Program-made: the position numbers and the translations under genes
Notes under the pieces: model-generated
The model's database searches: none
What the model saw: only the letters and a program-made list of their open reading frames with translations
What the model was told of the DNA's origin: nothing
Part shown: in pieces, positions 1 to 5,231 of the stretch
Position numbering within the stretch: position 1 is the stretch's first letter
How the letters are laid out: each line of letters opens with the position of its first letter
Source of the DNA: Desulfobulbaceae bacterium
GTDB lineage: Bacteria; Desulfobacterota; Desulfobulbia; Desulfobulbales; SURF-16
Direction of reading: 5' to 3'
NCBI GenBank assembly: GCA_023230525.1
Contig: JALNXE010000167.1
Coordinates: 1 to 5,300, forward strand
DNA: 5,300 bases

Positions 1-601
1 GATGAATACCCGTAAGTTCCGCCACCTGCCGGTGGTGGATGAAGAGCAGCGCCTGATCGGCATGATCACCGACCGGGATCTGCGGTCCGCCTATCCCTCC
101 TCCCTGCTGCCCGAGGACAAAAGACTGTCGATCCTGGAGAATGTGGCCAGGACCGAGGTTCGGTCCATCATGTCCCAGCAGGTCATTGCCATTACCCCGC
201 TTTCCACTTTGGATGATGCCCTCTATTTCCTGTCCAAGGAAAAAATCGGCATGCTGCCGGTGGTTGATGATGAGCAGCATGTTATCGGCGTCTTTTCCGT
301 GCAGGACCTGATGCAGGCCTACAAGAAGCTCTATGGCATCGGCGAGCGCGGCTCCGCCCTGATTGCCGTGGAGGATGACGGCAAACCCAAACCTCTGACC
401 AGGATCGTCCGGGTCCTGGAGGAACGGGAAATCCGCTTCTCGCGGCTGACCAGGGTCCATGGCGAGGCCGGGGAAAAGAAGATCATCTATCTGCGGGTGC
501 ATACCTTCAACATCGGGATGGTGCATAAGGCACTCAAAGAGATCGGCATGACCGTAAGGGTTCCCGATCTGCAGGATATTCTGCCCAAACCCCATGCCTG
601 A
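1..601 (+). CDS. AcuB-like CBS-domain protein, 5' end outside window
   Basis: This is the last 199 codons of a CBS-domain protein; the first complete codon is at 2. The visible part begins inside the first CBS motif (FRHLPVVDEEQRLIGMITD, about residues 6-24). A complete second CBS motif follows at about residues 53-108 (VRSIMSQQVIAITP to GVFSVQDLMQAYK). The last ~85 residues (from GSALIAVEDD) look like an ACT-type ligand-binding domain. CBS pair plus ACT-like tail is the AcuB layout. The Met at base 2 sits within the first CBS domain, so about 25-30 residues are probably missing and this Met is not the true start. CBS pairs usually bind adenine nucleotides; AcuB proteins are linked to acetate/acetoin use in other bacteria. 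Here the next gene handles acyl-CoA, which supports a role in sensing energy or acyl-CoA state, but the ligand and target cannot be read from the sequence. Confidence 0.85.
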   Translation, partial: MNTRKFRHLPVVDEEQRLIGMITDRDLRSAYPSSLLPEDKRLSILENVARTEVRSIMSQQVIAITPLSTLDDALYFLSKEKIGMLPVVDDEQHVIGVFSVQDLMQAYKKLYGIGERGSALIAVEDDGKPKPLTRIVRVLEEREIRFSRLTRVHGEAGEKKIIYLRVHTFNIGMVHKALKEIGMTVRVPDLQDILPKPHA

Positions 602-662
602 TAAAGCAGGGCTGATATTTGCCGTCCTCGGCCGGCAGCTGCCGCCGCAACCTTGGGAAAAA

Positions 663-669
663 AGGTGAG
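663..669 (+). promoter_or_regulatory. Shine-Dalgarno site for the CoA-transferase/GNAT gene
   Basis: AGGTGAG ends six bases before the ATG at 676. It decides the start: the frame is also open from a TTG at 619, but that codon has no ribosome-binding sequence before it, and the 19 extra residues (PSSAGSCRRNLG...) do not resemble the start of the family. Confidence 0.75.
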
Positions 670-675
670 CATATC

Positions 676-2553
676 ATGAATGGAGGAAATGCAGTCGCTG
701 ATCCTGACTGGCAGAACCGCTACAGCGACATGATTGCCACCCCGAAAAAGGCGGTCTCCCATGTGAAGCACGGGCAGCGGGTGTTTATCGGCACTGGCTG
801 CGGCGAGCCGGTGGAACTGGTCAAGGCCTTGACCGACCGGGCGGGCGAGTTGGCGGATGTGGAGATTATCCACCTGATCACCAAAGGTGACGCCCCTTAC
901 GCCTGCAAGCGTCTGGCCGATTGTTTTTCCGTCAACAGTTTCTTTATCGGCGCCAATGTGCGCGATCATATTCAGGAAGGGCTGGGCCATTACACCCCCA
1001 TACTGCTGTCTGATATCCCCAGGATCTTCAGTTCCGGCCAGATCCCCCTGGATGTGGTGCTGATTCAGGTAAGCCCTCCCGACACCAGGGGCAAGGTCAG
1101 TCTGGGGGTGTCGGTTGATATCGTCAAGAGCGCGGCGGAAAACGGTTCGCTGGTCATTGCCCAGGTGAATCCCCTGATGCCCAGGACCCTGGGAGATTCC
1201 TTCCTCGATGTCAATGATCTCGACATTCTGGTTCCCCTTACCACCCCCCTTATCGAAAGAGAGTCAAGCCCGCCCAACGAGGTGACCAGAAAGATCGGCG
1301 GCTATATCGCTTCGCTGGTGGAGGACGGCTCCACGGTGGAATTCGGCATCGGCTCCATTCCCCAGGCCCTGGTTGAATTTCTTCAGGACAAGCAGGATCT
1401 GGGCATCCATACGGAAATGCTGAGCGATGGCATTATTGATCTGATCGCCTCCGGCGCGGTTACCGGCAGGCGAAAAACTCTGGATGCCGGCAGGATCGTC
1501 ACCAGTTTCTGCATGGGCACGCAAAAGCTCTATGACTATGTGGACAACAACCCGCTCTTCTGTTTCCGGCCCACCGAATATGTCAATGATCCCTACATCA
1601 TCGGCAGGCAGCATAAGATGGTGGCCATTAATATGGCCCTGGAGATTGACCTCACCGGCCAGGTCTGCGCCGACTCCCTGGGCTCGAAGTTCTACTCGGG
1701 CATCGGCGGCCAGGTTGATTTCAACCGTGGTGCAGCCCGGTCAAAGGGGGGAAAGGCCATTATCGCCCTGCCGTCCACGGCGCAGAATGACACGGTTTCC
1801 CGCATCGTCACCCGCCTGGCAATCGGCGGCGGGGTGGTCACCTCCCGCGGGGAAGTGCATTACGTCATCACGGAATACGGCATCGCCTATCTGCATGGCA
1901 AAAGCGTGCAGGAGCGCTGCCTGGCGCTGATCAGCATCGCCCATCCCCGCTTTCGGGAACAGCTGCTGAAAGAGGCCATCGAGGCCAAATACATCCGCCA
2001 GGAAATGTCGGATGTGGAAGGCCATTTCATGGTGGCCTCCCAGGAGATGAAGACATCGGTGCTGCTTGATGACGGCACCCAGATCAATTTCCGCCACGTC
2101 CACCCCACCGACCTGCCGGCCATGCGTGATCTGCTCTACGCCCTTTCCCAGGAAACCATCTATTACCGCTTCATGACCCACTTCAAGCGGTTTGCCTTGA
2201 GCCAGATCCAGAATTTTGTCTACGTGGACCACCGCAAGGATGTGGCCATCGTGGCCACGGTTCCCGAGGCCCATGGGGAGGAGATCATCGCCATCGGCCG
2301 CTACTATCTTGATGAATTGACCAACCGGGCCGAGGTGGCCTTTGTGATTCACGATCAGTGGCAGAACCGTCATATCGGCTCGTTTCTTTTCAAGTATCTG
2401 GCGGCATTGGCCAAACGCAGCGGCATTGCCGGGTTCACCGCGGAGGTGCTGCTGGAAAACAGACGGATGCAGGCCATATTCAACAATTCCACTTTTAAGG
2501 TGGAAAGCCAGCGGGAAGAGGACGTATACCGGTTCAAAATCGAATTCAATTAG
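676..2553 (+). CDS. Acetyl-CoA hydrolase/CoA-transferase fused to GNAT acetyltransferase
   Basis: A 625-residue fusion. Residues ~15-450 are a family I CoA-transferase of the acetyl-CoA hydrolase / 4-hydroxybutyrate CoA-transferase type, which moves CoA between acyl-CoA and a free acid through a glutamyl-CoA thioester. Visible hallmarks are FGIGSIPQAL (G224-G226), GIHTEMLSDG with the probable catalytic E247, the GGQVDFNRGAARSKGGK block (from G344) and TEYGIAYLHGKS (E400-S410). Single-domain relatives are about 430-440 residues long; the extra C-terminus is a GNAT domain (about 470-620: INFRHVHPTD, ETIYYRFMTHF, then acetyl-CoA loop Q563-N-R-H-I-G568). The first Gly of the usual QxxGxG loop is His566 here, so acetyltransferase activity is likely but not certain. 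The GNAT half may acetylate a protein lysine, perhaps in response to acetyl-CoA; this is inference. Acid substrate (acetate, succinate, butyrate or 4-hydroxybutyrate) cannot be assigned. It lies 74 bases after the AcuB-like gene, probably in one operon. The TAG stop is part of an inverted-repeat element. Confidence 0.92.
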   Translation: MNGGNAVADPDWQNRYSDMIATPKKAVSHVKHGQRVFIGTGCGEPVELVKALTDRAGELADVEIIHLITKGDAPYACKRLADCFSVNSFFIGANVRDHIQEGLGHYTPILLSDIPRIFSSGQIPLDVVLIQVSPPDTRGKVSLGVSVDIVKSAAENGSLVIAQVNPLMPRTLGDSFLDVNDLDILVPLTTPLIERESSPPNEVTRKIGGYIASLVEDGSTVEFGIGSIPQALVEFLQDKQDLGIHTEMLSDGIIDLIASGAVTGRRKTLDAGRIVTSFCMGTQKLYDYVDNNPLFCFRPTEYVNDPYIIGRQHKMVAINMALEIDLTGQVCADSLGSKFYSGIGGQVDFNRGAARSKGGKAIIALPSTAQNDTVSRIVTRLAIGGGVVTSRGEVHYVITEYGIAYLHGKSVQERCLALISIAHPRFREQLLKEAIEAKYIRQEMSDVEGHFMVASQEMKTSVLLDDGTQINFRHVHPTDLPAMRDLLYALSQETIYYRFMTHFKRFALSQIQNFVYVDHRKDVAIVATVPEAHGEEIIAIGRYYLDELTNRAEVAFVIHDQWQNRHIGSFLFKYLAALAKRSGIAGFTAEVLLENRRMQAIFNNSTFKVESQREEDVYRFKIEFN

Positions 2554-2631
2554 GAGCCGCAACGAAATAACTCCCTGCTTCTTGACCATTTTGTTAAAGC
2601 TGTTAAGAGGTTATTTACAAACAGGCTCTTA
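2550..2631. repeat. Imperfect inverted-repeat element touching a stop codon
   Basis: The left arm reads TTAGGAGCCGCAACGAAATA (then AC) and the right arm GTTATTTACAAACAGGCTCT (then TA). In the arms AGGAGCC (2552-2558) matches GGCTCTT (2624-2630) with one mismatch, and AAATAAC (2565-2571) matches GTTATTT (2610-2616) exactly; the bases between these blocks match only partly. The left terminus is nearly identical to that of the element at 2781. There is no open reading frame, which fits a small non-autonomous (MITE-like) element or the solo end of an insertion sequence. The TAG at 2551-2553 that stops the CoA-transferase gene belongs to the left arm. The parent transposon family is not recognised. 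Confidence 0.6.
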
Positions 2632-2780
2632 GTCCGTAGCTCCTCAGGCTCATATATATTCAAGCCCGTAGTCTTGGCCGGCTCCCTGTCTGATTATTTT
2701 TTGCCCTCTCCTTCCTCCGCCTTGCTTCTTCAGTGGTAAAGTGTCATGATCAAATGGTCATTTTGTCCAATTAAGGGATT
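2632..2780. other. Gene-free spacer between two IR elements
   Basis: No coding sequence is apparent on either strand. The stretch holds an AT-rich run (CATATATATT, 2651-2660), a pyrimidine-rich segment (about 2697-2730) and GGTCATTTTGTCCAATT (2756-2772). The last resembles GACCATTTTGTTAAA in the left element (2584-2598) and GGCCATTTTTTCAATT in the right one (2805-2820). The whole of 2550-2836 may therefore be one degraded mobile element with internal copies of its ends. A promoter for the downstream cyclase gene would be expected here or just after, but no convincing -35/-10 pair stands out. Confidence 0.45.
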
Positions 2781-2836
2781 TTAGGAGCCGTTACGAAATA
2801 ACATGGCCATTTTTTCAATTTCGTTACGGCTCCTTA
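2781..2836. repeat. Near-perfect inverted repeat, MITE-like hairpin
   Basis: AGGAGCCGTTACGAAAT (2783-2799) and ATTTCGTTACGGCTCCT (2818-2834) form a 17-bp stem with a single T/T mismatch in the middle and an 18-base loop that contains the palindrome ATGGCCAT (2803-2810). Its first 22 bases match the left end of the 2550 element except at two adjacent positions. The stem would fold strongly in RNA but no T tract follows it, so it is not a standard intrinsic terminator. It ends 88 bases before the cyclase start, so it lies in or near that gene's leader or promoter. An origin as a transposable-element end is the best explanation; the family is unidentified. Confidence 0.7.
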
Positions 2837-2924
2837 TACCCCTCAAGGGGGTACTGAAAAGAGTGCCGTTCCGCGCATTTCTCTGCCCATATTATTTTTT
2901 TACAACGGCTTGGTCTGCATCGCG

Positions 2925-4394
2925 ATGGAAAAGACATCACCGCTGAAGATATTTGCCATATTGACCCTGCTGATCGGCCTGATCGAGCAGGGATTAATGT
3001 ATTTTCTCGGTTCCGACCTCGTTTCCCTGCATCCATTTCTGATGGGCATGCTTGATTCCTTTCTCCTCATCCTGATCCTTTTCCCCTTTCTGTATCTGCT
3101 CGGTTACCGCCCTTTTGCCAAAAACATAGACAAACTCTCCCAGGCAAAGGAAAGGGCGGAGGAGGCCCATGACCGTCTCCTGTCGGTGCTGGACAGCATT
3201 GATGCCATTATCTATGTTGCCGATATGCAGACCTACGATCTGCTTTTCGTCAACCGGTATACCCGGCAGATATTCGGTGACATTACCGGCAAGTTATGCT
3301 GGCAGACTCTGCAGGTGGGCCAGTCCGGCCCCTGTGCTTTCTGCACCAATGCCCGGCTGGTCAATGCCGCCGGTGAACCGCAGATGTACAGGTGGGAATT
3401 TCAGAATACCGTGAACGGCCGCTGGTATGATATCCGTGATCGGGCAATTCGGTGGATTGACGGCCGGCTGGTGCGCATGGAGATTGCCATGGACATCACC
3501 AGCCGGAAAAATTCGGAGGAGCAGATCAAACAGCAGAATATCTTTCTGCATAACGTGCTTGAATCTTTACCCTACCCTTTTTATGTGGTGAACACGGATA
3601 GCTACGAGATCGAACTGTCAAACAGCATCGCCCAGCAACTGGGAATCAGGAAGGGGAGAAAATGTTATGCGGCAACCCATGAGGCAACTGTTCCCTGCCA
3701 TGCGGAGCAGCACCACTGTCCCTTGAATCTTGTTAAAAAGCTGCGGGAACCGGTCATCGAGGAGCATGTCCACGAGGATGAAGAAGGCAATGCCAAGTTC
3801 GTGGAAATTCACGGCTACCCCATTGCCGACGAAAAAGGCAGGATCAGCAGGATGATCGAGTATCAGATTAATATCACTGAGCGGAAAAAAACCGAAGAAA
3901 CCTTGCGCCGGATATCCGTTACCGATGAAATGACCAGCCTGTATAATCGGCGTGGATTTCTCATGCTGGCGGAAAAACAGATCAAGATCGCGGACCGTAT
4001 GCCGGGCGAGCTGTTTGTGTTGTATGCCGACTGTGACAAGCTCAAATGGATTAATGACACCCTGGGGCACAGGACCGGCGATCAGCTCATCATGGAAACG
4101 GCCGGGGTGTTGCAAGATACCTTTCGCCAGGCGGATATCATCGGCCGACTGGGCGGCGATGAGTTTGTCGTGGTCATGGTGGATGAATCCGGCAAGGAAA
4201 GCGTCAATACGGTCAAAGAGAGGCTGGCAAGGGCCATTGTGAAAAGAAATGAGCTGCCGGACCGCACGTATGTCCTTTCCATAAGCTACGGCATTGTCTC
4301 TTACGACAAGAGCAATCCCTGTACCATGGAGCAACTGCTGTCAAAGGCGGATCACCTCATGTATAAGGTCAAAAAAGAGCAGGGGGGTAAATAG
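2925..4394 (+). CDS. Membrane-anchored PAS-PAS-GGDEF diguanylate cyclase
   Basis: A 489-residue protein that should make cyclic di-GMP from two GTP. Two hydrophobic helices (about 7-29 and 38-62) anchor it in the inner membrane with almost no periplasmic loop, and a short coiled linker follows (about 66-85). PAS1 spans about 84-193 (ends DITSR) and PAS2 about 203-318 (ends NITERKK). PAS1 has C125 and GPCAFC (C137, C140); PAS2 has C247, H252, C258-H259 and H263-H264-C265. These clusters could bind a metal or act as redox switches (inference). The GGDEF domain (about 330-489) has TDEMTSLYNRRGF, metal-site D369 in DCDKLKWIND, intact GGDEF at 410-414 and the inhibitory I-site RQAD (401-404) exactly five residues before it. 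It is thus likely active and feedback inhibited. Start: ATG 2925 is preferred over an in-frame TTG at 2910, although neither has a clear ribosome-binding site. No EAL domain is present. It appears to be a single-gene unit. Confidence 0.93.
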   Translation: MEKTSPLKIFAILTLLIGLIEQGLMYFLGSDLVSLHPFLMGMLDSFLLILILFPFLYLLGYRPFAKNIDKLSQAKERAEEAHDRLLSVLDSIDAIIYVADMQTYDLLFVNRYTRQIFGDITGKLCWQTLQVGQSGPCAFCTNARLVNAAGEPQMYRWEFQNTVNGRWYDIRDRAIRWIDGRLVRMEIAMDITSRKNSEEQIKQQNIFLHNVLESLPYPFYVVNTDSYEIELSNSIAQQLGIRKGRKCYAATHEATVPCHAEQHHCPLNLVKKLREPVIEEHVHEDEEGNAKFVEIHGYPIADEKGRISRMIEYQINITERKKTEETLRRISVTDEMTSLYNRRGFLMLAEKQIKIADRMPGELFVLYADCDKLKWINDTLGHRTGDQLIMETAGVLQDTFRQADIIGRLGGDEFVVVMVDESGKESVNTVKERLARAIVKRNELPDRTYVLSISYGIVSYDKSNPCTMEQLLSKADHLMYKVKKEQGGK

Positions 4395-4465
4395 TCAGGC
4401 GTTGCTTGATTGTTTTCCCGTCAATTCAGGCGGGTTCATAAGCGTCATGCCGCAGTCCCGGGAAA

Positions 4466-4495
4466 AGGGAAAAGTGAGGGAAAATTTACCCTCAC
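4466..4495 (-). terminator. Probable terminator of the 47-residue Lys-rich gene
   Basis: A perfect 7-bp stem, GTGAGGG (4474-4480) with CCCTCAC (4489-4495), encloses an 8-base loop. Read on the minus strand the stem is followed by TTTTCCCTTTT, an interrupted T tract. It lies 29 bases after the TAA of the minus-strand gene ending at 4525. On the plus strand no T tract follows, so it would serve the cyclase gene poorly. Confidence 0.55.
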
Positions 4496-4524
4496 GTCAC
4501 AGACCTGCGGGTTGGTTCTTGGTG

Positions 4525-4668
4525 TTATCCCTCATCCTGAGGGCGGTCGGCATCCACCTCTGACTCGGGACCTTTTTTGTCCTGTTTGCGTTGTTGTTTT
4601 TCTTCTTTCTTTTTTTTCTTTGCTAGTTCTTTCTGGCGTTTATCAAATGAATAATTGTTTTTTGCCAA
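4525..4668 (-). CDS. Small Lys/Glu-rich protein (47 aa), TTG start
   Basis: On the minus strand, TTG at 4668-4666 opens a 47-codon frame ending in TAA. The product begins MAKNNYSFDKRQKELAKKKK, continues with KEEKQQRKQDKK (about residues 21-32) and ends in an acidic tail (GPESEVDADRPQDEG). GAAGGG lies seven bases before the TTG, a good ribosome-binding site, and a hairpin with a T-rich tail follows the stop. The composition is not random: an aromatic YSFDKRQKE head, a basic helix, then an acidic tail. I associate NYSF-x-KRQ-KELAKKKKKEEK small proteins with Desulfobacterota and related bacteria, where the function is unknown. The basic charged helix suggests binding to RNA, ribosome or nucleoid, but that is inference. 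No signal peptide or membrane segment is present. Its neighbours on the same strand are a zinc-ribbon-like gene and a cold-shock gene. The poly-T look of the plus strand here (4571-4620) is the complement of the Lys codons. Confidence 0.72.
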   Translation of the reverse strand: MAKNNYSFDKRQKELAKKKKKEEKQQRKQDKKGPESEVDADRPQDEG

Positions 4669-4675
4669 CGGAATA

Positions 4676-4681
4676 CCCTTC
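4676..4681 (-). promoter_or_regulatory. Shine-Dalgarno site supporting the TTG start at 4668
   Basis: GAAGGG on the minus strand, seven bases before the TTG. No ATG or GTG alternative gives the conserved-looking NYSFDKRQKE head, so this site decides the start. A possible -10 (TATAAA) lies a little further upstream in GATATAAACC (about 4687-4696), without a clear -35. Confidence 0.55.
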
Positions 4682-4797
4682 GGTTAAGGTTTATATCACA
4701 GGGTGGCTATGATAAATGATCGCGACCGGTCAGCGTTGCCGTAAGCCGCAGAAGAATTTGTTTTGCCCCGAAATGAAGCGGGGAAAGAGGCTGGCTC

Positions 4798-5001
4798 TTA
4801 ATTTCCGTCAGCCTGCTCCGTAATGCCCGCCTGTCCCGCATGGCACATGGCGCATTCCATCTGGTCACTGATACATTTATCAATCAGCCGCCAGTTGCCG
4901 TCAAAGCTCTGGCCCGCATGCTTTTTACGGCAATGTTCACAGACCCATATTTCTTCCGGTTTTCCTTTACTGCTGATTACAACATATTGAAACATTTTCA
5001 T
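4798..5001 (-). CDS. Small Cys4 zinc-ribbon-like protein (67 aa)
   Basis: A 67-residue minus-strand gene. Four cysteines in two CxxC pairs, C21-E-H-C24 and C50-A-M-C53, spaced 25 residues apart, make a likely structural zinc site (zinc ribbon or treble-clef-like knuckle pair). Each pair is followed by the same HAGQ tetrapeptide (28-31 and 54-57), so the two halves may be related. The N-terminus (MFQYVVISSKGKPEEIWVCEHC) looks like a strand entering the first knuckle. There is no signal peptide, so it should be cytoplasmic. Start: ATG at 5001 has GGAA six bases upstream (5011-5008); the Met at codon 3 is a less likely alternative. Function is not known; such small zinc ribbons often bind nucleic acid or partner proteins. 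It follows the cold-shock gene on the same strand but behind that gene's terminator, so it probably has its own promoter. Confidence 0.75.
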   Translation of the reverse strand: MKMFQYVVISSKGKPEEIWVCEHCRKKHAGQSFDGNWRLIDKCISDQMECAMCHAGQAGITEQADGN

Positions 5002-5061
5002 CTGTTATTCCAAGTGAAATGAAAAAGAAACCGAGAAGGAGTTCTTTTGTCTTATTTGTTG

Positions 5062-5090
5062 TTTCATGAAATCGGGGAAAAAGGATTTCA
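5062..5090. repeat. Overlapping palindrome and hairpin upstream of the zinc-ribbon gene
   Basis: TTTCATGAAA (5062-5071) is a perfect 10-bp palindrome. Its right half overlaps TGAAATC (5067-5073), which pairs with GATTTCA (5084-5090) around a 10-base loop. The two structures cannot form together. The site is 61-89 bases upstream of the minus-strand start at 5001, where an operator or a leader structure could sit. Function is not shown; short AT-rich palindromes also arise by chance. Confidence 0.3.
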
Positions 5091-5179
5091 CGCGGTTCAG
5101 GCTTTATAAAACGTTGACTGCCGTGCTTCGGCGCGGCCGGCGGGCTTTTGCGGGTATATGCGATTTGGGGCGGTTTCGC

Positions 5180-5210
5180 AAAAAAAAACCCCGCATTGAG
5201 CGGGGTTTTC
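5180..5210 (-). terminator. Intrinsic terminator of the cold-shock gene
   Basis: A 6-bp GC stem, CCCCGC (5189-5194) with GCGGGG (5200-5205), has a 5-base loop and flanking A/T runs that lengthen the stem to 10 bp. On the minus strand it is followed by nine T residues (5188-5180), about 22 bases after the cold-shock stop codon. It is a textbook factor-independent terminator. On the plus strand only four T residues follow, so plus-strand termination would be weaker. Confidence 0.9.
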
Positions 5211-5231
5211 GTAATGGCCAATTACAAGGGC

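Noticed and set aside
619..675. Upstream TTG start for the CoA-transferase gene
   Set aside because: No ribosome-binding site before it, whereas AGGTGAG is well placed for the ATG at 676.
487..990. Minus-strand open frame across the AcuB-like/CoA-transferase junction
   Set aside because: It overlaps two well-supported plus-strand genes and its product resembles nothing I recognise.
1741..2589. Long minus-strand open frame (282 codons) under the CoA-transferase/GNAT gene
   Set aside because: It lies fully antisense to a gene with clear family motifs, and its translation shows no recognisable domain. It is a by-product of GC-rich codon use.
2839..2850. CCCCTCAAGGGG palindrome after the second IR element
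   Set aside because: Too short and with too small a loop to act as a hairpin; no T tract.
3618..4334. Minus-strand open frame (238 codons) opposite the PAS2/GGDEF region
   Set aside because: It is antisense to conserved GGDEF motifs, has no recognisable domain and no convincing start signals.
4294..4712. Two plus-strand open frames (4294-4563 and 4410-4712)
   Set aside because: Composition is unlike a protein and there are no start signals. The second runs through the complement of the Lys-rich minus-strand gene and its terminator, and the first overlaps the cyclase end.
4766..4783. CCCCG/CGGGG hairpin after the zinc-ribbon gene as a terminator
   Set aside because: The stem is only 5 bp with an 8-base loop and on the minus strand is followed by CAAAACAAATT, not a T tract. 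It might still slow polymerase, but support is weak.
4837..4851. CAMCH (residues 50-54 of the small Cys4 protein) as a c-type haem site
   Set aside because: There is no signal peptide, and the second CxxC pair makes a zinc site the simpler reading.
5005..5067. 20-codon minus-strand leader open frame before the zinc-ribbon gene
   Set aside because: No ribosome-binding site, unremarkable composition; it ends in TAA in the same frame three bases before the ATG, probably by chance.
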